8,552 nucleotides of DNA from Holophagales bacterium UBA5066 (GCA_002414905.1 DIAY01000257.1:1-8552), one strand, 5' to 3'. Positions 1-7,735 are shown, counted from the stretch's first letter. Notes: generated from the sequence alone by a model not told the origin. Numbers and translations: made by a program.

Positions 1-78
1 ACACCGCACCTCGAGGACGCGATGGCGGCGACCCTCGATCACCTCGGAACGACGATCGGGGGGGCGCACTCTGCCTGA
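1..78 (+). CDS. Unidentified protein, C-terminal tail only (partial)
   Basis: The first reading frame is open from the window edge to a TGA at 76-78 and gives 25 residues ending HLGTTIGGAHSA. Third positions are mostly G or C, as in the other genes. The competing plus-strand frame over the same bases gives an arginine-rich, shadow-like peptide, so this frame is the better candidate. No family can be recognised from so short a tail. Its stop lies within a few bases of the possible start of the next gene, which suggests co-transcription with the DUF2142-like membrane protein, perhaps in a glycan or glycosyltransferase locus (inference only). Confidence 0.45.
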   Translation, partial: TPHLEDAMAATLDHLGTTIGGAHSA

Positions 79-148
79 CGAGGACGGCGGGCCGGCGACC
101 CGCGGGGCGCGGACCGTCACCCGGCGTACCGCCCCGGCTCTCGTCTAC

Positions 149-1417
149 GTGCTGGCCCTCTTCTGGGTGCTGGCGAAAGCGGCGCTGTTTCGCGCCAACG
201 TCCCGCCGGGTGTCCCGCCCGACGAGCTCGCACACGTCTCCTATGCCGCGGACGTCCTGAGGTCCGGGCGCTTCGTTCCGCTCTACGAGGAGATGCGGAT
301 CCTCGACGAGGCCGGCCGCAGCGGCGACCTCCCGAACTACCTGCCCCATCCATCGCCGTATTACGCCGCGATCGGTGTTGTGGGCCGGGCGTTCGGCGTG
401 CCCGCAAATCCGTCTCTCGTCGACCTCACGAGACGTCTCCGCCTCGCGTCCGCGCCCCTCTTTGCCGCGGCTGCAGCCCTCTTTCTCTTTCTCGGGTGGC
501 GGCGGGCCTGGTCTCTCTCCAGCCATGTCGTCTACGCGGCGGCCGTCTCGACGGTTCCGGCCTTCGCGTTCGTCGGCGCCGCGGTGAACAACGACGTCCT
601 CGCCTTCCTCGCAGGAGGGATCGCCCTTCTCGGCATCTCCCGAAGGCTGGAGGGGCGCTCCGATCTCCTCACTGCGACCCTCCTCGGAGCGGGCGTGGCC
701 GCCGCGCTTCTCTCGAAGGCGACGGCCGGCCTCCTCGTCTCGGTCGCGGTCTTCGCCGTTCTCGTCGAGACCTGGCGGGTCGCGCCTCGTGCGACGCGCG
801 GGCGCTTCCTTTTCGGCGCCCTGCCCTGGCTCGTTCTCCCCGCGCTTCACTACCTCCCCGTCCTCATCCGGTGGGGCACGCCAATTCCGTCGCTCAATGT
901 GACAAACCCGGAGGCCTTCGCGCGGTCCGCGTTCGTCGTCGCCCGGGAGGGAGCGCGGCTGTCGCTGCCGGCGTGGGGCGCGGTCCTCTCGAAGACCTTC
1001 GCCGCCACCTGGCTCTCCATCGCCGGGCACGTCTGGCTCCCGGTGGGACCCGCCTGGACGCTCGGCGGCCCGGCCCTCCTGCTCGCCCTCGCCGCGATCG
1101 GGCTCTTCACGGCCGGACGGGGGGATGCGGACGGCGACCGGTCCGGCGCTCTCGCCCGGATCGGCGCGTTCGCCTTCGCGATGACGCTGGTCGCCAATCT
1201 CGCCTGGGCGTATTCGGGCTACCTCGAGACGGGACGCATCGGGGGACTCCACGTCCGCTACTACCTGCCGCTCCTGCCCTGCCTCGGAATGGCCGCCGTG
1301 GCCGGTCTCCGCCGCCTCCCGGCGTCAGCCTGGCTCACGGCCGTTCTCTCGGCGCTCCTGTTCCTCGCCGACGCCGGGGTGACGGTTCGCTACCTCCGGC
1401 TCTTTCCGGCCGGCTGA
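149..1417 (+). CDS. DUF2142-like / GT-C type polytopic membrane protein
   Basis: This is an integral inner-membrane protein of at least 422 residues with about ten hydrophobic segments. Seen directly: a short loop after TM1 with PPDELAHVSYAADV (residues 23-36, Asp25-Glu26), then HPSPYYAAIGV (67-77), NNDVLAFLAGGIAL (147-160), and a late loop GRIGGLHVRYYLPLLP (362-377). The P-D-E-x-x-H start, N-N-D segment and R-Y-x-L-P-L-L-P motif are typical of DUF2142 proteins, which resemble GT-C glycosyltransferases using lipid-linked sugars; the acidic loop after TM1 is where such enzymes carry catalytic Asp/Glu. The substrate cannot be read. The start is uncertain: GTG at 149 would clip TM1, because the same frame continues hydrophobic upstream (PALVY before VLALF). 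The frame has no ATG, GTG or TTG between 1 and 148. A CTG at 71, with a G-rich stretch at 58-64 just before it and overlapping the preceding stop codon, is the only other candidate. An alternative label is a glycosyltransferase family 39-like protein. Confidence 0.8.
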   Translation: MLALFWVLAKAALFRANVPPGVPPDELAHVSYAADVLRSGRFVPLYEEMRILDEAGRSGDLPNYLPHPSPYYAAIGVVGRAFGVPANPSLVDLTRRLRLASAPLFAAAAALFLFLGWRRAWSLSSHVVYAAAVSTVPAFAFVGAAVNNDVLAFLAGGIALLGISRRLEGRSDLLTATLLGAGVAAALLSKATAGLLVSVAVFAVLVETWRVAPRATRGRFLFGALPWLVLPALHYLPVLIRWGTPIPSLNVTNPEAFARSAFVVAREGARLSLPAWGAVLSKTFAATWLSIAGHVWLPVGPAWTLGGPALLLALAAIGLFTAGRGDADGDRSGALARIGAFAFAMTLVANLAWAYSGYLETGRIGGLHVRYYLPLLPCLGMAAVAGLRRLPASAWLTAVLSALLFLADAGVTVRYLRLFPAG

Positions 1418-1467
1418 ATTCGAGACTCCGACCCTCCCCGGCATCCCGCGCGGCTCCGTCTGCGTGC

Positions 1468-4400
1468 CTAAGGCAACTCCGCCCTCCGGGCGAGTGTATC
1501 CGCACCGCTCGACGCGAGGACGGCGGAGCGCCGCGCCTCGAGAGACTCGTAGAGGACCGGCAGGACGAGAAGCGTCAGAAGAGTCGAGGTGACGATGCCA
1601 CCCATGACGATCACCGCGAGCGGCTTCTGGATGTCGGCGCCGGAGCCGGTCGCGTAGAGCATCGGCAGGTGACCGATGAAGCTCGTCAGGGCCGTCATGA
1701 CGAGCGGCTTCAGGCGCACGCGGCACCCCTCGACCACCGTCTCGCGGGAAGTGAGTCCCTTCTCCCGGAGCTGCCGGAAGCACGCGACGAGCACGACCCC
1801 GTTCTGGAGCGCGATGCCGAGCAGGACGATGAAGGCGACGGCCGCGGAAACGGAGAGCGGCATCCGGAACGAGACGGCGGCGACGACGCCGCCGACGAGG
1901 GCGAAGGGGAGATTGACGAGGACGAGGAGGGCGTTGCGGGCGCTACCGAGCGCGGAGTAGAGGAGGAGGACCTGGAGGACGAGGACCATCGGGACGACGA
2001 TCGCGAGCTGTCGCATGGCCCGCCTCTGGTTCTCGAACTGACCGCCCAGCTCGAGGAAGGTCCCGGTCGGAATCGACGCCTGAAGGGGGGCGAGCGCCGC
2101 CCTCGCGTCGGTGGCGAACCGGCCGAGGTCCCGCCCGCGCACGTTCGCCTCGACGACAACGCGGCGCATCCCCTTCTCGCGGCTCACCTGCATCGGCCCC
2201 TCGACCACCTTTACGGAGGCGATCTCGCCCAGCGGGACGAGTGAGCCGCCGGGCGCGGGGACGAGCAGCCCCTCGAGGGCGCGGACGTCCTTCCGCGCCT
2301 CCTCGGGGTAGCGGACGACGACCGCGAACCGCCGCTCCCCCTCGACGAACGTCGTGACCTCCCGGCCGGCACAGGCCGTCTCGAGGAGGTCGTTCACGTC
2401 GGCGACGCCAAGGCCCCGGCGCGCCATCGCGTCGCGGTCGAGCCGGACCTCGATCTCGGACGTCCCCGAGACCTGTTCCACCTTCACGTCCCGCGCCCCG
2501 GGGACGGCGGCGAGGGCCGCGGCGGCCCGGTCGGCGAGCTCTTTCAGGACACCGAGGTCGGGGCCGAAGAGCTTCACGGCGAGGTCGCCCTTCACCCCGG
2601 AGATCAGCTCGTTGACACGGAGCGCAATCGGCTGCGAGAAGGTGGCCCGGAGCCCCGGCACTCTCGCAAGATCGCGGCTCATCGCCTCGACCAGCTCGGC
2701 CTTGCTTCGGCCGCTCGTCCAGGTCCTGCGGGCCTTCAGCATGACGAAGAGGTCGGTCTGCTCGGGGCCCATCGGGTCCTCGGAGATCTCGGCGCGCCCC
2801 GTCTTGCTGACGACGGTCGCGACCTCCGGGAAGGCGAGGAGGCGCTTCTCGAGCATCCCCGCGACGGCCGTCGATCCCTCGAGCGAGGCGTTCGGGAGCC
2901 TCACGACGTTGATCGCGATCGACCCCTCGTCGAGCGGCGGAAGGAAGTCGGTTCCCATGAGAGGCACCAGGAAGAGGGACGCCGCGAGGAGAGCGAGGGC
3001 GAGGCCGTAGGTGGTCTTCGGCCGGCCGAGCGCCCGGACGAGGAGCGCCGCGTAGACCTCCCGGAAGCGACGAACGAAGCCGAACTCCCGCTCCGGAGCC
3101 TGCTTCAGGACGAAATCGCAGAGGACCGGTACCAGGAGCATCGCGACGACGATCGAGACGAGGAGGCTGAAGAGGAGCGTCAGCGCGAGAGGGCCGAACA
3201 TCTTGCCCTCGAGCCCCTGAAGCGTCAGGAGCGGGACGATGACGAGCGCGATGACCAGTACCGAGAAGGAGACGGGCCGGGCCACCTCCACCATCGCTTC
3301 CACGAGGACGCGGTGCCGGTCAGACCGCTGCCGGTCCTCGGCGAAGCGGCGGCGGACGTTCTCGGCGACGACGATCGACGCGTCGACGACCATGCCGACG
3401 GAGAAGGCGAGGCCTCCGAGGCTCATCAGATTCGACGAGAGCCCGAAGGCGTTCATGACGATGAACGTGAGGAGGAAGGTGACGGGAAGCGAGACCACGA
3501 CGACGATCGCCGTCCGGAGCTCGGCGAGGAAGAGGAAGAGGACGAGGACGACGAGAACCCCGCCCTGGAAGAGGGCGTCGGTCACGGTCGCGATGCAGGC
3601 CTCGATGAGCTCGGTCCGGTCGTAGAAGACGTCGATCCGGAGCCCTTTCGGCAGGCTTCGCCTGAGCTCTTCGATCTTCTCCTTCACCGCCGAGACGACG
3701 GTCCGGGAGTTCTCGCCCCGGAGCATGATCGCCATTCCCGCGACCGTCTCGCCGCGGCCGTCGCGCGTCACGGCCCCCTGCCTCGGCTGCGGGGCGACGC
3801 GGACCTCAGCCACGTCGCGGACGAGGACGGGCGCCCCGCCGCTGCTCCGGAGCACGACGCTCTCGATGTCCCGGGCGCTCTCGAAAAGGCCGACGCCCCG
3901 GATGTAGGTCTGCTCCCACCCCTTGACGACGTAGCCGGCGCCGGCATTGCCGTTGCCGCGCTCGAGCGCCTCGAGGACCTCACGCAGCGTGACCCCGTAC
4001 TGGACGAGGCTCTCGGGGCGGACGATGACGTGGTACTGCTTCACCTCGCCGCCGAAGCTGTTCACCTCGGTCACGCCAGGGACGGTCCTCAGGCGCGGGG
4101 CGATGAGCCAGTCCTGGATCGATCGCTTCTCCATCGGCGGGAAGCCGTCCCCTTCGAGCGTGTACTGGAAGATCTCCCCGAGGCCCGTGGAGAGCGGGCC
4201 GATCTCGGGCTCGATGCCCGGCGGGAGGGACGCGCGCGCCCCGGCGAGCCGCTCGAAGACGACCTGCCGGGCGAACCACGGGTCGGCGCCGTCGCGGAAG
4301 ACGATGACGACCTGCGAGAGGCCGGCGCGCGAGACCGAACGGACCTGCTCGACCTTCGGCAGCCCCCCCATCTGCTGCTCGACGGGGTACGTGACGCGCT

Positions 4401-4584
4401 GCTCGACGTCGGTCGCCGAGAGGCCGGGGGCCTTCGTCAGGACCATGACCTGGACGTTCGTGACGTCGGGGAAGGCGTCCACGGGCAGACGGCTCCAGGC
4501 GACGGCGCCGGCGGCCGCGAGAAGGCAGAAGACGAGGAGGACGGCGGCGCGGCGGGCGAGGAGCCGGGAAAAGAATGTGCTCAT
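1468..4584 (-). CDS. czcA: CzcA-type heavy-metal efflux RND pump (inner-membrane subunit)
   Basis: This 1038-residue proton-driven RND transporter exports metal cations as the inner-membrane part of a tripartite pump; the length matches CusA/CzcA. TM1 (about 13-31) is followed by PVDAFPDVTNVQV, the family's N-terminal signature, then a large periplasmic domain, TM2-TM7, a second periplasmic domain from about 548, and the C-terminal bundle with GIALQNGVVLV and the late TLLVLPVLYESLEAR. TM4 reads SVGMVVDASIVVAEN: Asp401 and Glu408 of the proton relay are present, but the first Asp of the CzcA motif DFGxxxD is Ser395. By motif alignment, the CusA Cu/Ag methionines M573, M623 and M672 correspond to Asn559, Gln609 and Glu659, the last in RVNELISGV, which resembles CzcA. 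This favours divalent cations, although the exact metal is unknown. The ATG at 4584 is preceded by GAGAGGG (4591-4597, 6-base spacing), which touches the stop of the adaptor gene 11 bases upstream. It is the last gene of the cluster. The frame stays open far upstream (to 6279), but that extension is antiparallel-frame shadow inside the adaptor gene. Confidence 0.95.
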   Translation of the reverse strand: MSTFFSRLLARRAAVLLVFCLLAAAGAVAWSRLPVDAFPDVTNVQVMVLTKAPGLSATDVEQRVTYPVEQQMGGLPKVEQVRSVSRAGLSQVVIVFRDGADPWFARQVVFERLAGARASLPPGIEPEIGPLSTGLGEIFQYTLEGDGFPPMEKRSIQDWLIAPRLRTVPGVTEVNSFGGEVKQYHVIVRPESLVQYGVTLREVLEALERGNGNAGAGYVVKGWEQTYIRGVGLFESARDIESVVLRSSGGAPVLVRDVAEVRVAPQPRQGAVTRDGRGETVAGMAIMLRGENSRTVVSAVKEKIEELRRSLPKGLRIDVFYDRTELIEACIATVTDALFQGGVLVVLVLFLFLAELRTAIVVVVSLPVTFLLTFIVMNAFGLSSNLMSLGGLAFSVGMVVDASIVVAENVRRRFAEDRQRSDRHRVLVEAMVEVARPVSFSVLVIALVIVPLLTLQGLEGKMFGPLALTLLFSLLVSIVVAMLLVPVLCDFVLKQAPEREFGFVRRFREVYAALLVRALGRPKTTYGLALALLAASLFLVPLMGTDFLPPLDEGSIAINVVRLPNASLEGSTAVAGMLEKRLLAFPEVATVVSKTGRAEISEDPMGPEQTDLFVMLKARRTWTSGRSKAELVEAMSRDLARVPGLRATFSQPIALRVNELISGVKGDLAVKLFGPDLGVLKELADRAAAALAAVPGARDVKVEQVSGTSEIEVRLDRDAMARRGLGVADVNDLLETACAGREVTTFVEGERRFAVVVRYPEEARKDVRALEGLLVPAPGGSLVPLGEIASVKVVEGPMQVSREKGMRRVVVEANVRGRDLGRFATDARAALAPLQASIPTGTFLELGGQFENQRRAMRQLAIVVPMVLVLQVLLLYSALGSARNALLVLVNLPFALVGGVVAAVSFRMPLSVSAAVAFIVLLGIALQNGVVLVACFRQLREKGLTSRETVVEGCRVRLKPLVMTALTSFIGHLPMLYATGSGADIQKPLAVIVMGGIVTSTLLTLLVLPVLYESLEARRSAVLASSGADTLARRAELP

Positions 4585-4595
4585 GGGCGACCCTC

Positions 4596-5927
4596 TCAGT
4601 CGGCGCAGCCCGCGCCCATCTTCGAGCGCAGGACGTCGGACTTCAGGAGAAAGGCACCGCGCGAAACGACCTCGTCGCCGTCTTTCACGCCCCCCGCGAC
4701 CTCGACGAGGCCGCCCTCGGAGTGCTCGACGACGACCGGGCGCCTCACGAAGTAGGGCCCCTCGAGGCGGACGAAGACGAAAGAGCGTCCTTCGTCCTCG
4801 AGGACGGCCTCCGACGGGACCGCGAGCGCTCCCTCGGCGCTGGCGACGCGGAGCCGCACCTTGGCGAACATGCCGGAGCGGAGGAGGTTGCCGGGGTTCT
4901 CGACGACGACGCGCGCCTTCGCGGTGCGCGTCGTCTCGTCGAGAGTGCCGCCGACGTGATCGACCCATCCCCGAAACGACCGCCCCGGGTAGGCCGGGAC
5001 GGTCACGTCGGCCTCGACGGGGCCGCGGGCCTTCGCCTCGAGGACGGCGGCGACCTCGCGCTCGCGGATCGTCGTGAGGACCCAGACCTTCGACGTGTCG
5101 GCCAGGAGGAGCAGCCGGTCGCCCGGCAGCGCCTGCGCGCCGAGAGAGAGCGACCGCTCGAGAACCGTCCCCGCGAACGGGGCACGGACCGGAAGGAGAC
5201 CGGACCCGCTGGAGCCAGCCCAGGCGGCGACGGCGTCGATCTCGGCGTCGCCGAGACCGAGGCCGAGCAGTCTCCCCTTGGCCGCCCGCAGGTCTGCGCG
5301 TGCGCCGTCCCGCGCGGCCTCGGCCTCGAGGAGGTCCTTCTGCGGACAGATCCGTCTCGCGAAGAGCTCGCCCTCGCGGGCCGCCGTCGCCTCGGCAAGG
5401 CCGAGGGCCGCGGTCGCGCGGGCGAAGTCCGCCTTCGCCTGACGGTAGTCGGGGCTCTCGACCTCGAAGAGGACCTGCCCCGCCCGGACGTGGGCTCCCA
5501 GGTCGACGCGTATGGCCTGGACGACGCCGGGGGCACGTGGACCGAGGAAGACCGCTCGCTCTTCGTTGAGCCGCACCTCGCCGGTCAGGTCGCGGCTCTC
5601 GACGAGCGGGCGCGTCGAGACCTTCGCCAGCTCGAGCGTCCCGCCCTTCTTCGGGTCGAAGAGGGCGTCTTCGGCCTTGACGACGCCGACCTCGTACCGG
5701 CACTCGTCGCACGTGAAGGTCCGGACCCCGTGCTCGCAGGTCGCGGCCGTCAGCGCCGCGACGGACCGGTCGAGGTCCGAGAGCGCCCCTTCGCCCGTCT
5801 CTCCCGAGACCTCTGTCGTCGGTGGGACGGGAGCCTGCGTCCTCGCGCAGCCGGTCGCGACGAGGTTCGCGACGAGGCTCACCACGAGGAGAGCGTTCCA
5901 GGACGGGTTCTTCGTCGTTCGGTTCAT
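4596..5927 (-). CDS. CusB/CzcB-like periplasmic adaptor (membrane fusion protein) with N-terminal Cys cluster
   Basis: This 443-residue periplasmic adaptor links the RND pump to the outer-membrane channel. It opens with a hydrophobic segment (11-26) ending in VATGC, a plausible lipobox with Cys27. A low-complexity linker leads to a Cys/His cluster, Cys64-x-His66 and Cys73-x2-Cys76, in CEHGVRTFTCDECRYEVG. The adaptor body follows: barrel/lipoyl half with RAPGVVQAIRVDLGAHV (132-148), a helical hairpin (about 155-235), the second lipoyl half VRAPFAGTVLERSLSLG (247-263), the beta-barrel (about 275-345) and a membrane-proximal domain with the lipoyl-junction motif NLLRSGMFAKV (347-357). The C-terminus is KMGAGCAD with Cys441. 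The ATG at 5927 overlaps the TGA of the outer-membrane gene (shared bases 5924-5927), with GAGG at 5934-5937, so translation is probably coupled. The Cys cluster recurs, from memory, in adaptors of some metal RND operons and probably binds metal; that role is inferred. Whether it is czcB- or cusB-like depends on the pump. Confidence 0.93.
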   Translation of the reverse strand: MNRTTKNPSWNALLVVSLVANLVATGCARTQAPVPPTTEVSGETGEGALSDLDRSVAALTAATCEHGVRTFTCDECRYEVGVVKAEDALFDPKKGGTLELAKVSTRPLVESRDLTGEVRLNEERAVFLGPRAPGVVQAIRVDLGAHVRAGQVLFEVESPDYRQAKADFARATAALGLAEATAAREGELFARRICPQKDLLEAEAARDGARADLRAAKGRLLGLGLGDAEIDAVAAWAGSSGSGLLPVRAPFAGTVLERSLSLGAQALPGDRLLLLADTSKVWVLTTIREREVAAVLEAKARGPVEADVTVPAYPGRSFRGWVDHVGGTLDETTRTAKARVVVENPGNLLRSGMFAKVRLRVASAEGALAVPSEAVLEDEGRSFVFVRLEGPYFVRRPVVVEHSEGGLVEVAGGVKDGDEVVSRGAFLLKSDVLRSKMGAGCAD

Positions 5928-7204
5928 TCCGTGCCTCGCTGCTGGGCTGGGAGCTCTCCGGGGGTGAGGCGGCGCACGTCCGCGAGGGCGAGCGCCAGCC
6001 GGATCCGCGCGTCGACGGCGCGCAAGCGGACCGTGGCGAGGTTCCGCCGCGCCTCGAGGAGGTCGAGGAGGCGGAACTTGCCACGGCGGTAGCCCTCGCC
6101 GAGGGCGTCGTAGACGAGCCGGGCGCTCGGGAGGACCTTCTCCTCGAAGACGCGGACCTCGTCGAGGGCGCTCCGGAGGGCCTCGTGCGCTGCGAGCAGG
6201 GCGGCGTGCAGGCGCGCCTCCTCTGCGCGCCGCTCCTGCCGCGCCTCCTCGAGCCGCGCCGAGGCCTCCGACCGCGCACCGGCCCCGGTCGTGAGGAGCG
6301 GAACGGGGAGCGAGATGCCGGCGACCCACGTGCGCTCGCCCGTTCCGGAGAAGGACCGCGCGCCCGCGCTCAGCGTCAGGTCGGGGAGCGGTCCCCTCCG
6401 GGCGAGCGTCGCGAGCGATTCCCGTCTCGCCAGCTCCGCATCCCACCGAAGCAGGTCGGGAAGGTGCGAGAGGCCGGCGAGCGCCACGCTGCGATCGGGG
6501 ATGGGCGCGCTCTCCGCGAGGAAGCCGGCGGCGCGTGGGGACGGCCCGGTCACCCCGCCCCAGAGACGCGCGAGCACGCCGGCCGCCTCGCGGGCGTCAC
6601 GGGCTGCGGCCTGGCGCTCGATTCCGGCAAGCGCCTCGTCTCCCGCGACGCGCGTCTCCTCGATCGGCGAGGCCTCGCCGGCCGCCACGAGGGCGGCGAC
6701 GGCGGTGCGGACCTCCCGGGCGGTGAGCGTGCTCTCTTCGGTGATCGCGAGGCGCTGCTGCGCGCCGAGGAGGCCGGCGAACCGGCCCTCCACCTCGTGC
6801 AGGAGGTCCCGGCGCGAGCGCTCGAGGTCGTGTGCTGCCACCTCGCGCTCGAGGCGCGCGGCCTCGACCCGCGCCGACCGCTTGCCGAACCACTCCACGC
6901 GCTGGCCGATCGAGAGCGTTTGCTGCGACGGGGCGCTCGCCGGGAGGGTCCCGCCGAAGTCCTCGACCTCGAACGAGAGCTCGGGGTTCGGGAGGGCGCG
7001 AGCCTGCCGGAGCGCTCCCTCGAAGGCGCTGAGCCTCGCCGCGGCGGCTCGAAGCTCCGGGCCGCTCTCGAGCGCCCGTGCTTGCGCCTCCTCGAGCGTC
7101 AGCGGCTTCTCGATCGGGTCGGGCGCCTGCGCGCCCGCCGTGAACGAGATGCCGGCGGCCAGGGCGAGGCCCGCCAGGAGCCTGCGAATCCTTCTTCGTG
7201 ACAC
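5924..7204 (-). CDS. TolC/CzcC-like outer-membrane efflux channel
   Basis: This 426-residue outer-membrane factor forms the trans-periplasmic exit duct of the metal pump. An Arg-rich start (MSRRRIRRLL), a hydrophobic core (9-22) and TAGAQA form a Sec signal peptide, probably cut after Ala25. Mature features match the OEP family: LTLEEAQARAL near the N-terminus, NPELSFEVEDFGG followed by TLSIGQRVEWFGKRSAR (the CzcC-like first beta-hairpin region), the repeated half GPLPDLTLSAGARSFSGTG, then WVAGISLPVPLL, long Ala/Arg/Glu-rich helices, and GYRRGKFRLLDLLEARRNL near the end. Start choice: the frame extends to a GTG at 7252, but the GTG at 7204 has a perfect AGGAGG 8 bases upstream and yields a clean signal peptide, so 7204 is preferred. 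Its TGA overlaps the adaptor ATG. It lies 75 bases after the small Cys/His gene. It is czcC-like by operon position and sequence style. Confidence 0.92.
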   Translation of the reverse strand: MSRRRIRRLLAGLALAAGISFTAGAQAPDPIEKPLTLEEAQARALESGPELRAAAARLSAFEGALRQARALPNPELSFEVEDFGGTLPASAPSQQTLSIGQRVEWFGKRSARVEAARLEREVAAHDLERSRRDLLHEVEGRFAGLLGAQQRLAITEESTLTAREVRTAVAALVAAGEASPIEETRVAGDEALAGIERQAAARDAREAAGVLARLWGGVTGPSPRAAGFLAESAPIPDRSVALAGLSHLPDLLRWDAELARRESLATLARRGPLPDLTLSAGARSFSGTGERTWVAGISLPVPLLTTGAGARSEASARLEEARQERRAEEARLHAALLAAHEALRSALDEVRVFEEKVLPSARLVYDALGEGYRRGKFRLLDLLEARRNLATVRLRAVDARIRLALALADVRRLTPGELPAQQRGTE

Positions 7205-7212
7205 GTCGAATT

Positions 7213-7218
7213 CCTCCT
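7213..7218 (-). promoter_or_regulatory. Shine-Dalgarno site deciding the outer-membrane channel start
   Basis: The minus strand reads AGGAGG followed by AATTCGAC and then GTG at 7204. This is a full consensus ribosome binding site with 8-base spacing. It lies inside the longer alternative reading frame (GTG at 7252) and argues that the shorter product with a clean signal peptide is the real one. Confidence 0.8.
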
Positions 7219-7231
7219 CGTGCGACCCGCG

Positions 7232-7250
7232 GCGCACGGAGACTGTGCGC
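7232..7250. repeat. Small inverted repeat between the Cys/His gene and the channel gene
   Basis: GCGCAC (7232-7237) and GTGCGC (7245-7250) are perfect inverted arms around a 7-base loop. The hairpin would form in the 75-base gap of the operon transcript, about 14 bases upstream of the channel gene's AGGAGG. There is no U-tract, so it is not an ordinary intrinsic terminator. A transcript stability or processing stem is possible, and chance is not excluded in such GC-rich DNA. Confidence 0.35.
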
Positions 7251-7279
7251 ACCCGCTCAGAGTTCGCGACGGGGAGGGA

Positions 7280-7735
7280 TCAGATCCGGAGGACCGTGGA
7301 GAGGGCGAGGTCGCGTGCGGCTATTCGGGCCGTTTCGCCTCGGCCTGCGGCCGCGGGCGAAGGCAGCGCAGGTGCGGCGTCGGCGGCGAGAGGGGAATCT
7401 TCGAGGACCACGTGCGGCGCAAAGAGCCGTTCCCCCTGCGGCAGGCCGGCGGGCGCCTCGACGAGGACGTCGCGGCAACCCCCGCTCTCGGCGCCCTCTC
7501 TGTTGGCGTGCCCGGGGGGGGATGTCTCGGCAGAACCCGGCGAGCAGCGTGCCTCGGACGCAGGGGCGCCGCAGCAACCGGCGTCGAGGGCCTCGAGCGC
7601 GGCGTGCCCCGATTCCGCCCGGCACCAGACGAACACGCGCGGCTGGAAGAGACCCAGAACGACGGCCGCCACCGCGAGCCGGCGAACGAGGTCGCGCAGG
7701 AACCGCCGGGATCCGTGGGAGGACGCCACCGCCAT
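7280..7735 (-). CDS. Small Cys/His-rich membrane-anchored or secreted protein, first gene of the metal-efflux cluster
   Basis: This 151-residue hypothetical protein has no named family that I can assign. A basic N-terminus precedes one hydrophobic segment (about 19-31), a signal peptide or anchor. After it come Cys38, GHAALEAL (His44, Glu48), Cys54-Cys55, Cys64, His76 and Cys87-Arg-Asp89, then an Ala/Pro-rich stretch and the C-terminal LSTVLRI. Small proteins with a GH-x-x-(I/L)-E element, a CC pair, a later C-x-D and a hydrophobic L-x-T-V end occur, to my recollection, upstream of metal RND operons in several Gram-negative phyla. The full length from segment to tail looks intact. The Cys/His content, export signal and position 75 bases upstream of the channel gene suggest periplasmic metal binding or sensing; this is inference. 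The ATG at 7735 is chosen because it sets the hydrophobic segment near the N-terminus. No good Shine-Dalgarno precedes it, and a GTG at 7801 would add 22 residues. Confidence 0.7.
   Translation of the reverse strand: MAVASSHGSRRFLRDLVRRLAVAAVVLGLFQPRVFVWCRAESGHAALEALDAGCCGAPASEARCSPGSAETSPPGHANREGAESGGCRDVLVEAPAGLPQGERLFAPHVVLEDSPLAADAAPALPSPAAAGRGETARIAARDLALSTVLRI

Noticed and set aside
1395..1475. Terminator between the convergent DUF2142 and pump genes
   Set aside because: Only short stems (CCGGC/GCCGG, GCCT/AGGC) without a T-run on either strand.
496..2244. 582-residue plus-strand frame spanning the DUF2142 gene and the convergent pump gene
   Set aside because: It runs out of frame through one real gene and antisense to another; Arg/Pro-rich then Asp/Glu-rich composition marks it as a shadow.
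3313..4755. 480-residue plus-strand frame antisense to the pump and adaptor, very rich in Asp/Glu/Arg
   Set aside because: It is a mirror frame of highly GC-rich coding sequence; composition is unnatural, there is no motif or start context, and the opposite strand encodes a clear RND pump.
4585..6279. Extension of the pump reading frame upstream to give a 1603-residue minus-strand product
   Set aside because: The extra sequence is Arg/Gly/Pro-rich with no domain sense, overlaps the well-supported adaptor and channel genes, and the pump has its own ATG, ribosome binding site and family-typical N-terminus at 4584.
4575..7201. Long plus-strand frames (4575-6092 and 5822-7201) antisense to the adaptor and channel
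   Set aside because: They are antisense shadows of genes with clear signal peptides and family motifs; no protein-like features are seen.
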